Under the pieces are notes generated by a model. That model did not search any database. It saw nothing but the letters and a program-made list of their open reading frames with translations, and had not been told where the DNA came from. A stretch of DNA of 42,743 nt from Zygnema cylindricum (taxonomy: Eukaryota > Streptophyta > Zygnematophyceae > Zygnematales > Zygnemataceae), in contig JBBHKE010000230.1 of NCBI GenBank assembly GCA_037447655.1, positions 126,001 to 168,743 on the forward strand, in the 5' to 3' direction. Position numbers and translations under genes: made by a program. Below, one piece after another: positions 10,446 through 20,324 of this stretch; the first letter of the stretch is position 1; each line of letters starts with the position of its first letter.

Positions 10446-11235
10446 GTAGCAACGACATTTTGTTCCACAACCGACAGCGTTTTGCTACGTCATTGTGGTT
10501 TAGAAATTGTACTATGTATTTTTTAGCCTTCTTATTCAGTTAATCTAGGGGTCTGCACGACGCGTCACGCTCGATAACATTCCGTATTATCGGGATGTGA
10601 TTGTCACTGTTCGATTTTTTCCGGATACTCGCAGATAGCGCCACGTAGCTATCGTTAACGGTCGGAATGTAAACGCTCCCATTTTGATGACGTCCGTTGA
10701 CCTCCTAACTGTACGGTCAGTGAGACTCTTTAATGACGTGGACGTACTTTTTAATCCTGATCAACCGCTACCGCCGATCTTTTGGGATTTAAGTTAGAAT
10801 AGCCACGTGTTTATCTGGGGTGATGAGGTACACAAGAATCCTTGTGGTGATGCCCGTTGACGTTTTGTGCAGTACTGTAGTACATGTACTTAATTGCAAT
10901 TGTAAATCTCGTACATATTGAAGCTTACACCTGAAAATTTTACAACTTCAGAAAACGAACTTACCAGCAGACCGTACTGAAACGTGACCGAACAGAATGT
11001 TATTTTACAGACACTCTCCGTAAAGCATAGTTGTTCAAACCGTATTTTACTCACGATTCAATCGCGCGAACTGTACGTAAGTAACGCATTGAACGATTTG
11101 AAAAATTCGATAAAATCGTTAATGATTTTTGTATCCGTACTATTACGTACATGTAAAAAAAATCTGTACGATCGTACGGAATTCAAACTTACCGCGCGCA
11201 AATGGTGCAACATTGCAACGTCTCTTTTCGTAAGA
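10446..11235. other. Intergenic, no gene recognised
   Basis: Mixed sequence with frequent CGTAC words. ORFs of about 96-123 codons overlap on both strands and look like chance. No boundary motifs found. Confidence 0.4.
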
Positions 11236-12290
11236 GTCCGTACATATTGGGTAAGATTTCGTACATTTCCGTAAAATTCCGTACATTTTCGGTAAATTTT
11301 CAAACATTCCCGTAAAACTTGGTACATTTGCCGTAAAATTTTTAGTGTTGTGTACCGGTAAGGATTTGCCGATAACCGATATGGGCCTTTTTTCGGGTAG
11401 CCGAAAATCGATATATTGGTAAGATACATCGTTATCAGTGTTATCGCCGATAAATACCCGATATTTATCGGTTATTATCGGCAATAAAACCGATATTAAT
11501 AACTATTGGCGATATTTGTACGGACCGTACAAATAAATATACGGCCAGTACACTCAACTGTACATGTTATTCGCCGGACGCGCCGCAGACCCCTTTTCCC
11601 CCCGATTTCGGTAAAAAATCGAGATATTTTCTTCATTATTTATAATTTAGGGGGGTTTTACTCGGGTACCCCTTCTAGAATGTCCTTTTGACTGTTATTT
11701 TTTTAAAATTGGCAGTTAATAGCGACAGTCTAACAGATTTGTTCGTTTGCTACTCTGATTTGTTCGTCTGTTCAACTAGTTTTCAAAAAAGTTTGATTTT
11801 ACAAATTTACAATGTAATTTACTTTTTACGTTTCGGTACTATAACTTCAAAATTATAAACTATTATTTTAAAATTTTCAACGTTTATGTGTGGCGCTATC
11901 CGTAATAAATTCCAGTTAAACAGCGTACGGAACAAATTCTTACACGTGGCATACCACGCTATATAAAGTAAATAATATAATACACTATATTATAAAATAC
12001 AATTGTATGCATACTATATTTTTTAAAGTTATCGCCGATATGGAATTTGTTGGTCTCGTACCGATATATCGGAACTTGTGACCGTTCAATAATCGATAAC
12101 TATCAGTATCAGTGTTATCGCGATAAATTTTTTAGCGATACACAACACTAAAAATTTGTGTTCGGTTTACTGAGAGAAATTACTAAGAAGTGCCACGTAT
12201 CCTTTCGTCAAAGTCCTTTCATTTCCCTAAAACACCGTACATTTCCCGTAAAACACCGTACATTGGTGTAAATTTCCCGTTCGGTTTATC
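11236..12290. repeat. ~20-bp CCGTACATTTCCCGTAAAA minisatellite split by a hAT
   Basis: Units such as CCGTACATTTTCGGTAAA and CCGTACATTTCCCGTAAAAC recur with about 20-bp spacing at 11246-11342 and again at 12206-12275. The hAT-A element 11343-12150 sits between the two halves. Confidence 0.6.
11343..12150 (+). mobile_element. hAT-A non-autonomous element, copy 1
   Basis: Ends are TAGTGTTGTGTACCGGTAAG and TTTAGCGATACACAACACTA. The 8-bp flanks are AAAATTTT (11335-11342) and AAAATTTG (12151-12158), one mismatch. Subterminal regions are crowded with CGATA/TATCGG words, typical of hAT transposase-binding repeats. The internal part (about 11575-11880) differs from copy 2 while the outer parts match. 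No transposase. Confidence 0.85.
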
Positions 12291-12537
12291 GGAGAAACTA
12301 CTCCGCATTTTTTTGGGATTTTTATAAATTCACGAATTACACATAGAAATCGAAAAAAATGAAAACAACGATTTGAACAACAATTGTAATAGGATTTCTA
12401 ACCTCTCAGAAAATCCCATTACTACATCACATTTCAACCACACATTCCACACATTGGAAAATTACACATTCTCATTGAAAAGCACTCACATAAAGAAATA
12501 AACTTCAAATTAGAAAAAACTTATGTCCACATAACAT

Positions 12538-12851
12538 TACACCGTGAATCGTTATTAGCGTATAGAAATTATTAGTGTATATAATGAATTAGTGTCATGT
12601 ACTATAATTTGTGTATCAATACCATTTTCAAAAAAATGTTTAATTGTAATTTCTCCATAACGCTGATTTGGGTATACATGATCCGCCGTCGTAGCATATA
12701 CGGTAAAATAGGTGGAAGTACAAAATCTGACAATCCGTACGACGTGGCGTCCGTCCCCTTTAAAAATCCATAATTCTATTTTGGGTTTGTGAATATACAA
12801 TCATTACACCGTGCATAATTATACACTAAAATAGGTACGAGTATAAATTAT
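12538..12851 (+). mobile_element. CACC-end MITE, truncated at the gap
   Basis: Begins TA-CACCGTGAATCGTTATTAGCG. Its internal GATTTGGGTA...CCGCCGTCGTAGC resembles 9322-9360 of the long element. A second CACC-type start (TA-CACCGTGCATAATTATAC) appears at 12805, and the run of N at 12852 removes whatever followed. Confidence 0.6.
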
Positions 12852-12861
12852 NNNNNNNNNN
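12852..12861. other. Assembly gap (10 N)
   Basis: Ten undetermined bases, probably a scaffolding gap of unknown true size. The flanks do not obviously belong to the same repeat. Confidence 0.99.
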
Positions 12862-13470
12862 ACGCAGAAAATCTAACTCACTTTACTTGCCAACCATGGT
12901 TAACTGTACAGTACCCGACGGGAGGGTGCACGTTTTGAAAGAACAAAACCCCTGAAAAGTTCCCAGTGCGACAACAAATTACGTGTGTGATATCCTGTAG
13001 CTCTGATTTCGTGTCGTTCCCATAGCTTGTTCGGGGGTATGTTCACACCCTGGAAGCCGTGGAGCGCCGTGGAGCGCGGCGCAACTTTTTGGCCCTCCGG
13101 GGTGCCGAAGACGTCCGCGACCGCTCGTTTAGGGTTTATTTTTTCTGTTTTTGTTTTTTTTTTATTAAAAAAACAACCCAAACCCCAAAACCCTATTTCT
13201 CGTACCCTATCCCAAGAGGTGCAGAATGTCGGCGCGAGGTGCCGCGAGGTGCCGAAGGTCCCACACTTGTATGGGGGCTTGTTCGATACCCTTGCTGTGC
13301 TTTAGTCTCGATGTCCTATAGTGTGTGCATTAAACAACAGCGTGACCCTTGAAAAGTCCCCAAAACAAGAAAGTTTTGCACGTGGGAGGGCAGCCCATGA
13401 CATGTCAATTGGTACCAACCGTTCATTTCACTCAATCTAAAAGACGCACTAAACGTATTTCGTGCGCAAT
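12862..13470. other. Intergenic, no gene recognised
   Basis: GC-richer than the MITE region to its left. Contains GCCGTGGAGCGCCGTGGAGC (13054-13073) and a GGTGCCGCGAGGTGCCGAAGG stretch near 13238. Overlapping ORFs of 92-97 codons on both strands have no recognisable domain. Confidence 0.4.
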
Positions 13471-13473
13471 AAA

Positions 13474-13537
13474 CTACAGTACTGTACTGTACTGTACAGT
13501 ACTGTAAAGTACTGTACTTTACTGTACTGTACAGTAT
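13474..13537. repeat. Self-complementary ACTGT/ACAGT microsatellite
   Basis: Tandem TACTGTACTGTACAGTACTG-type units. The unit is nearly its own reverse complement, so the tract can fold into many hairpins. Confidence 0.8.
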
Positions 13538-14004
13538 AGCGAGCAGCCGAAAGGTTCAATGCTACAGTACAGGCCTACAGCAGGTTTAAACACCAATGAA
13601 CAGTCCAGTAACAATTCTAAATGGCTCTGGCAGGGCCGCAGGGTTCAAATGATCAAACGTTTATATTTTGTGTTTTCCAGCCCTAGGGTTTTGGCCGAAC
13701 TCCGGCAGAATGGCGGCTCATTTCGGTTGGACAATATGAATAACTGAGGCGACGAAATGGAGACTGACCTTGCCTAGTTAGGGTTAGAGCTGGAATATCT
13801 CTGTATATAGACCTCGGCGACGTCTGAAGAGAGAGATAGAGAGTGTTTTTAATTTTCTAAGGAAAGGACGTAACTCACTGCAGTTTTTTCGGTGAATCAG
13901 TGTCTTTTCCTTCTTTTTTGTTTGGCCAATGAGATTTCCTGGCAAGACTGCCCTCTAATATCACTACCTATTATATAGCCCTAATTCAATAGAGCTACTC
14001 TGAA

Positions 14005-14211
14005 ATGGAGGTTCTTAAATTTTTTATTTCTCTTGAGAATGGTCCTTTAGAGCTGCTATGTGTCAGACGGAAAGAAGATGAGAGGGAGAGGAAGAGGTTA
14101 GGTGAGGGAGTGGAATTAGGGCGTGGCGAAGTTCAACTTCCAAGAAATGAATCGATTCTAGGATGGGAAAACAGCTATGTGAAAGCGAAGCAGGGATTTT
14201 GTTTTTATTGA
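14005..14211 (+). CDS. Unrecognised small ORF in the snoRNA locus
   Basis: A 68-codon ORF starting MEVLKFFISLENGPLELLC and continuing through an acidic/basic ERERKR stretch. I do not recognise it. A GT after AGGAAGAG (about 14097) could be a splice donor. It lies inside the putative snoRNA host locus and may be a chance ORF. Confidence 0.15.
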   Translation: MEVLKFFISLENGPLELLCVRRKEDERERKRLGEGVELGRGEVQLPRNESILGWENSYVKAKQGFCFY

Positions 14212-14910
14212 AAAAAACAATCCGTTTTCTTTGGTTCCTGATTTCTATGGCTGACTCGCGCTCCACCGTTCATTGTGAGAAACGAATTCTTGTCATCTTT
14301 CTTTTTTTCTCCTTCTGTTTTTTTTTTGAATTATTTAGTTTTCTTTTCTTTTGACTTTGCTGATCTTTTTTTTTTTCATCGGCACAACATTCTAATGTCT
14401 ACTACTTGAAAGCTGAAATTTTGGATGCGTTGAAAGTTAAGAGTTACGTAATCAGAAGAACTTTGTAAGAAAAGTTTGTAAGCAGTTTTTCTAGTTTTTG
14501 TTTTTGCTACAGGGAAAGAGTTTTAGCTACTTCAATAGCTCTAACTCTCTATATGTACATTGTAGCAAAATTTGAAAAAGAAACAAATGGCCATATGTGA
14601 TTCCTGAACAGTTATGGTTACCGCGTTTCTAATATTTTTCGTCTTTTCTATCTTTCAATGGAGAATTACAGCATTTTTGAAACATATAAGATTAGTGTTG
14701 AAGCATTTTGTTTATTTTTTTGAAATTGAAATGATTTTGGTCGTTAGATGAACACGTGGAAATGCTGACAAATTAGGCTAATTAAGAATGGTATTGGTTA
14801 TAATTTTTTTAAATGGAGATTACTCATGGAAGTATTTGACGTATTCTTGTGAATAGGTTTTTTGCCTTTGGGGGCCTTCAAGAAAGGAAAGGACTTCAGT
14901 TCTAATTGAT

Positions 14911-14998
14911 GAAAACGTTCTTCACTGTGAGGAAGCTTCAACAGTTACAGGCTGAAAACCGACAAGACATCAGTCAGGTTGCCGATGCACAGCAGGTA
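14911..14998 (+). CDS. Possible exon, coiled-coil-like peptide
   Basis: Open stretch encoding KLQQLQAENRQDISQVADAQ, followed by a CAG|GTACGG donor-like site near 14995-15001. The Gln/Glu/Asn-rich heptad character suggests coiled coil. No family is recognised, and whether it is translated or even an exon is unproven. Confidence 0.25.
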
Positions 14999-15486
14999 CG
15001 GATGTACTTTTTTTGTGACTTTTTTCTTTTATTTTGGATGTGTAATGTGGTGTGTGCCCTTTTTTTCTTACCTGACATTTTTTTCTTTATTCTATCAACT
15101 AGTGCTGCGTTTTTATTTTAGGAAATGACATTTTATGACATTGGTGGTTTTGTCACGCTTTGATCGTTTATCTCTTTCTTTTATCCTTATAATACAAAAC
15201 CCATTTTAACCCTATTTGGTTAATACAAAATAAACCTTTCTGGTTTAACTGTACATATAATTTACTCTGGTTATCCGATAATATTTAAGCCTTTTTTACC
15301 TGTATATTCCAATGCCTTGTTTTTTAGTGTAACAACGATCTCTTCTTATTTGTTTTATACAAAAGCCACTTTTTTGTTATCTGTATGATACAGATGCCTC
15401 TCCTATCTGTTTAATCGTTTATCTGTAATATTGAATTTGATTCCTTGTCAATATAAGTAAATTTCTTTGTCCTTGTTTAGCATTTA

Positions 15487-15583
15487 GGCGCTGTGATGAG
15501 ATGCCAAATGGCTTTTGTGATTAATGCATTTTGCATTATTTTGAGCACAACCAAAAAAACGACTTTTCCTTCAACTGAGCGCT
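15487..15583 (+). ncRNA. Box C/D snoRNA, copy 1 (SSU rRNA guide)
   Basis: C box TGTGATGA (15492-15499) and D box CTGA (15575-15578) are bracketed by a GCGC/GCGC terminal stem. The 14 nt ACGACTTTTCCTTC (15559-15572), ending two bases before the D box, pair completely with the conserved 3'-terminal SSU rRNA stretch GAAGGAGAAGTCGT (recalled from general knowledge), with one G-U wobble. Under the D+5 rule the second A of GAAGG would receive the 2'-O-methyl. A paralogue lies 412 bp downstream. The placement in T-rich intron-like DNA matches intronic snoRNA processing. Confidence 0.82.
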
Positions 15584-15898
15584 TCTGATACAAACCACCT
15601 TTTAAAAAATACCCTTGGAAAATACAATAAAACTCTCCCTCTCCAGAAGTACAAAACTCTTTTTCTTTTCGTGGTTTTAGTAGTAAAAATTTTGTAACTT
15701 AATTTCTATATTCTATATTTGGTTTGTTTTGTTTGTTTGGTTTGTTTCATTCTCTGTTTGATTCTTTGTTTCTTCAAATCGTTTTTTCCAGTTATTGTAC
15801 ATCCTGTGGAAATAAAATTTATGTAAATTTCAATTTTGTCTTTTTTTGTTTCATAATCAAAATTCGAAAATTGAGTTTATTTGTTTGTCAAATGTTTA

Positions 15899-15992
15899 GG
15901 CGCTGTGATGAGATGCCAAATGGCTTTTGTGATTAGTGCTTTGCACTATCTGATCACAACTTAAAAAACGACTTTTCCTTCTACTGAGCGCC
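15899..15992 (+). ncRNA. Box C/D snoRNA, copy 2 (SSU rRNA guide)
   Basis: Same RNA as 15487-15583: C box TGTGATGA (15904-15911), D box CTGA (15984-15987), and a better five-pair terminal stem GGCGC/GCGCC. The guide ACGACTTTTCCTTC is identical, whereas the middle of the molecule has diverged (TAGTGCTTTGCACTATCTGA here). Conservation of both boxes, the stem and the guide, with drift between them, argues that both copies are functional snoRNAs and not an old duplication decaying at random. Confidence 0.85.
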
Positions 15993-16156
15993 TTTTGAAG
16001 TTCTGTTTTGTTTATAGATTTCTGTTTTTTGTTTTTGCTTTTTGTTTCTGACTGTTTTATTTTTATTTCTACTTTTATTTGTATTCTTGTTTTTATTTTC
16101 TGCACTTCTTTTGCTTATGTTCTGTACGTTTTGGCTTTTTTTTGTTTTTTCATCAA

Positions 16157-16308
16157 GACATGTAGCTTGTATTGAGAATTTAACAGGTCCTGATTTTCTG
16201 GCATGTCCAAAAGATGATACCCATAAACGAGCTCCATTTGATTCCTTTTGGAACATGAGGCTAATTACCATGCTAATTCTGATGGACATGCCTGCAAAAT
16301 CGTTGTAG
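16157..16308 (+). CDS. Possible terminal exon of unknown gene
   Basis: After a T-rich stretch ending TTTTTTCATCAAG, an open frame encodes HVACIENLTGPDFLACPKDD, continuing through a THKRAPFDSFWNM segment to a TAG stop at 16308. The composition is protein-like and differs from the T-rich surroundings, but I recognise no domain. It may be the last exon of the snoRNA host or a fragment captured from elsewhere. Confidence 0.25.
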
Positions 16309-16679
16309 TGGATAGCTAGGTACATAACAGAATAGTTAACTTTGTATTATTTGTGAGTGATATCTTAGTTATCTCATGCCTCATAGGATCTATTAGGTGA
16401 ACTTTAGTAGGTGAATAATTAACAGGGCTTAATTAGTATGGACTGAGTGAATTTCTTGGGATGTGAATCCACTTATGCTGCTGAATGATGAAACTTTTTT
16501 GTGACTGCCCCATGGACAAATAAGTAAAACACTCTAATTTTTTCCTGACAGCAGCTGATTGGTTATGGTGGAATTGAAAATAACTGAACTTAAGCATAGT
16601 CGTGGAATGTGTTCTGAAAAACTGTATTCGAATTGGTGAGTGGTTGCAGGAGGTAAGCGAATTATCAGATGAACCATTT

Positions 16680-16990
16680 ATCTTATTGAGAGATTCCAAG
16701 ATGGAGGAAAAAAGTCACATCTAATGGGTTTTTATTCAATTGATTCAGTAATCTATTTGATCGAGAGGTTTGGAGGTGGAAAAGAAAGGCATGAGTTTTC
16801 ACAATTTGATGAATATGTATTCAATTGATTCATTTATTTATTGAATCAGGAGATTCCAAGATGGAGAAAAAAAGGCAATTAGTTGTCACATTCTATTTTA
16901 TGTATTCAATTGATTCGGGTATCTCTTCAATAAAGAGAGAGATTCAAGATGAAAGAAAAGGGCATGAAGTTCACAAATTAGAAGAATGCA
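16680..16990. repeat. ~87-bp tandem repeat with TATTCAATTGATTC
   Basis: Three to four degraded units, each with TATTCAATTGATTC (16727, 16817, 16903 approximately), then an AGATTCCAAGATGGA-like stretch and AAAAAGGCAT. Many substitutions separate the units. No gene assigned. Confidence 0.6.
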
Positions 16991-17495
16991 ACTTTGTTTT
17001 TTTTTTTTTGCGCGTGGAATGAGTGTAGCAAGTGGTATCTTGGTGGCTTGTTTGGGGAAAAGTTTTGCAAATAATTGTTTTTTTACAAATGACAGAGACT
17101 TGTATCATGAGTAGAGCTTCGAGATGTGACGTGTAGTGTTCTTGTAAGCTTTTTAAGTAAATAGCAATGAAGAAACTAATCATTTTTTTTCCATTATGAT
17201 TGTTAGTATGAATATTAACAAACTACCATGCTCTGTTTTTGAAGCTATCACCTTCTATCGATCGATGCAAACTAATCAAAATCAACTGTACTGACCTGGC
17301 AAGTTTTTGCTAATTGACCCGGCAAGTTTGTGCTAATTTTTGTTCTCTTCATACCTCTGCCTCTGCCCCTTTTGGACAAGAAAAATCTGCAAAAGAATTA
17401 TGAAGTGAAACATACACAATTTCACAGATCTAGTAAAAATTGTTGCTTGTTACCGTTACTTATACATAAGGCAATATGTGATAATGTGTATTTTG

Positions 17496-18390
17496 TAGTG
17501 TTGTGTATCGGTAAGGATTTGCCGATAACCGATATGGGCCTTTTTTCGAGTATCCGATAATCGATATATTGGTACGATATATCGACATCGGTCTTATCGC
17601 CGATAAGTAGCCGATAATATCGGGTACTTATCGGCGATAATGCCGATAACGATAATTATCGGCGATAACTGTACGGACCGTACAGATAAATGTACGATCT
17701 GCACACTCAACTGTTCGTCATATTCTCCGGACGTGTACAAGCATAGAAAGTACCGTAGCCGCCATGAAATATGTACGATTTTGATACGGATCCACTAAAA
17801 ACGATGTACCTTTCACATCCGACGCCATGGCTTTGTCCCTTAATTCCTTGAGATCCACTAAGGACCTGCCACGTGTCAATATGTCGGCTTTTTTGGCAAA
17901 AGCTGCCAAAAGAGCCATTCCGGGATGCCGGCGCTCACGCTGGCCCGTCCGTTCGTATTTTCTCATACCAAGTCGTCCGTTCGATTCCGGCGGCGCGCAG
18001 AATGTTATTTTGCGTCCGTTGTACTTTTGTGTCCGCCGTCCTTTTCCAGTTCCATGTTCAGCAGTTTTTTAGTAAATTTCCGTACGTCGCCGTAAAATTT
18101 TTGTTCAGTTAACCGGCCAATGTTTATGTGCCGCGTTTACCGTAATAAATTGCAGTTAAACTGTAACGGAACAGATTTTTATACGTGGCATGCCACGCTA
18201 TATAAAATCAGTAAAATAATACAGTATGTTATAAAGTACTATTGTACGCATACTATATATTTTTTAAGTTATCGCCGATATGGAATTTGTTGGTCCCAGA
18301 CCGATATATCGGAAGCTCTGACCGTTCGATAACCGATAACTATCGGTATCGGTGTTATCGCGATAAGTTTTTTACCGATACACAACACTA
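17496..18390 (+). mobile_element. hAT-A non-autonomous element, copy 2
   Basis: Ends TAGTGTTGTGTATCGGTAAG and TTTACCGATACACAACACTA. Exact 8-bp target duplication GTATTTTG at 17488-17495 and 18391-18398. The outer parts match copy 1 (11343-12150), but the central 17738-18118 is unrelated and GC-richer, with an 82-codon ORF on the - strand. That is the picture of a hAT that has picked up foreign DNA. Confidence 0.9.
17718..17966 (-). CDS. ORF in hAT-A cargo, possible captured gene fragment
   Basis: An 82-codon ORF lying almost wholly in the part of the element not shared with the other copy. It contains GMALLAAFAKKADILTRGRS followed by a LVDLKELRDKAMASD helix-like segment. The composition resembles an ordinary soluble protein and differs from the A/T-rich element. 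I do not recognise the family. It could be a fragment of a host gene carried as cargo, or a chance ORF in GC-richer DNA. Confidence 0.3.
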   Translation of the reverse strand: MRKYERTGQRERRHPGMALLAAFAKKADILTRGRSLVDLKELRDKAMASDVKGTSFLVDPYQNRTYFMAATVLSMLVHVRRI

Positions 18391-18398
18391 GTATTTTG

Positions 18399-18639
18399 CT
18401 TAGTTTGTCTATGGAATATTCGATATCATTTTAACCAAATCATCATCGAAAGGCTATCGCTTTATAGAAACGTGACTAGTACATTATCGGTGGCCAAATA
18501 CCATATTAGCAGAACCCCGACGCAGCACATAACCCAGCTTACAAACTTTAGAAAGCAGGCGATTTGACAAAATAGTTGTACCAATATAATCAAGATGAAA
18601 TGGACAAATGGACGGGAAAAACGCCCAGTCGAACTGTAG
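18399..18639. other. Spacer, nothing recognised
   Basis: Short unique spacer between hAT-A copy 2 and the 245-bp duplication. A 61-codon ORF on the - strand (18484-18669) has no recognisable features. Confidence 0.4.
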
Positions 18640-19132
18640 GATCTCTAATAAGAGTTTGGATGAGTTCAAACAGTGCAGAGGTGTTTATTCTAAAACCTCA
18701 AAAATGGGTATTGGGTAAATGCATATCGCGATAATTTCAATATTCGATATATCGAATATTAACCGAGCAGATTCCTCGATATATCGTACCAGGACCAACA
18801 TAAATTATCGCGATATATATCGCTAAATAAGAATGTCCGTACATTTCAAGTACGGAAATCGTACGGAAAATCATGGAGGAGGATGATCTCTAATTAGGGT
18901 TTGGCCGAGATCGAACAGTACAGAGGTGTTTATTCTAAAACCTCAAAAATAGCGATGGGTATTGGGTAAATGCATATCGCGATAATTTCAATATTCGATA
19001 TATCGAATATTGACCGAGCAGATTCCTCGATATATCGTACCAGGACCAACATAAATTATCGCGATATATATCGCTAAATATGAATGTCCGTACATTTCAA
19101 GTACGGAAATCGTACGGAAAATCCTGGAGGGG
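18640..19132. repeat. 245-bp tandem duplication
   Basis: 18640-18884 and 18885-19132 are direct copies, both running from GATCTCTAAT through GCAGAGGTGTTTATTCTAAA (ACAGAGG in unit 2) and the CGATATATCG-rich stretch to CGTACGGAAAATC. Unit 2 includes the left end of hAT-B (TAGCGATGGGTATTGGG), whereas unit 1 lacks TAGCGA there. The duplication thus covers a hAT end plus its flank. Confidence 0.85.
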
Positions 19133-19987
19133 GATTTTGAAAAAAAAAATCGGGAAAAAAATATATATATATCGCATTAATATCCGGATTAGAGGTAGCA
19201 AACGGTCAACCGAAACCGTGACCGACCGTTAACCGACCGTCCGCGCCGAATCCGGAACAGATTCGGTTGCCAAATTTTAAGGGCTGGGCGGTTGCGGTCG
19301 GTAGATTCACCGAAAAAAAAAAACAGTCGGTAACGGTCGGTCAACCAAAAAATCAAAAAAAATGAAAATTTTGTACTGTCCATACAATCCAACATTATTG
19401 TGCTTTGAACTCTTTGGTATCGTGGAAGTACGTGACATCATGATTAGCCTCGCAAATCTGACACGGTAGTAACACTATTTTTTTCGCAAATCTTAGGGAA
19501 CGCGACAAAGCGTCGCAAATCTGACACGGTAGTAACACTATTCATTTCGCAATCTTAGGGAACGCGACAAAGCGTCGCAAATCTGACACGTTAGTAGACA
19601 CTATTCATTTCGCAAATCTAAGGGAACGCGACAAATCGTAATTATTGGCTTATTCATACGTCGTACATTAGATAATTTTGTACTTTTTCGGTTACGGGCG
19701 GGCACGGTTAATCGCGAGAAATCGAGTTTCGGTTAACTTTTATTTTCGTAAACGCCGGTCTGTTAACGGTTAACAATTTTGGAGCATGACATAACCCGGT
19801 CGGGCGTCAGTTACTCAGATTTTGAAAAAAAAAAACGGTCGGTTTCGGTTATGTAAAATTTTGACTTTTGCGACCTCTGATCCGGATATTTAGCTTCTAG
19901 GTACATGGATTCGATATATCGATTATCAGATACCTAAAATTCGATATATATTAAATATCAGCAATTGATCTTCGATACCCAACACTA
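18950..19987 (+). mobile_element. hAT-B element, copy 1, interrupted
   Basis: Left end TAGCGATGGGTATTGGG and right end TCGATACCCAACACTA (11 of 13 terminal bases complementary). Flanks are CTCAAAAA (18942-18949) and CTAAAAAA (19988-19995), 7 of 8 identical. Rich in TCGATATATCG palindromes. It is interrupted by hAT-C at 19188-19879; without it the body is about 340 bp. Confidence 0.7.
19188..19879 (+). mobile_element. hAT-C element, copy 1 (nested in hAT-B)
   Basis: Left end TAGAGGTAGCAAACGGTCAA, right end TTTTGCGACCTCTG. Perfect 8-bp duplication ATCCGGAT at 19180-19187 and 19880-19887. Subterminal ACCGACCG/CGGTCGGT words recur many times. Three tandem units of 61-63 bp (TCGCAAATCTGACACGGTAG...) occupy 19450-19636. 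No transposase. Confidence 0.92.
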
Positions 19988-20324
19988 CTAAAAAAAAAAA
20001 AATTACACAATACCTCACAGAGAGTTCCTAACCTGGCCTCAGAGGTCGCAAAAGTCAGAATTTTACATAACCGGAACCGACCGTTTTTTTTTTCAAAATC
20101 TGAGTAACCGACGCCCGACCGGGCTATGTCACGCTCCAAAATTGTTAACCGCTAACCGACCGGCGTTTACAAAAATAAAAGTTAACCGAAACTCGATTTC
20201 TTGCGATTAACCGTGCCCGCCCGAAACCGAAAAAGTACAAAATTAATTAATGTACGACGTATGAATAAGCCAATAATTACGATTTGTTGCGTTCCCTAAG
20301 ATTTGCGAAATGAATAGTGTTTAC

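Larger units (their letters stand above)
13560..17480 (+). other. Putative snoRNA host locus
   Basis: This 3.9-kb stretch lacks the MITE clutter around it, is T-rich on the + strand as expected for introns of a + strand transcript, and holds two box C/D snoRNAs. Possible exonic pieces are at 14911-14998 and about 16157-16308. TTTTCCAG at 13662-13669 is a possible acceptor. No continuous coding model could be built, so the host may be a non-coding snoRNA precursor. Exon boundaries are not established. Confidence 0.35.

Noticed and set aside
13474-13537. CRISPR-like or origin-like repeat array
   Set aside because: No spacer structure; it is a short ACTGT microsatellite in eukaryotic DNA.
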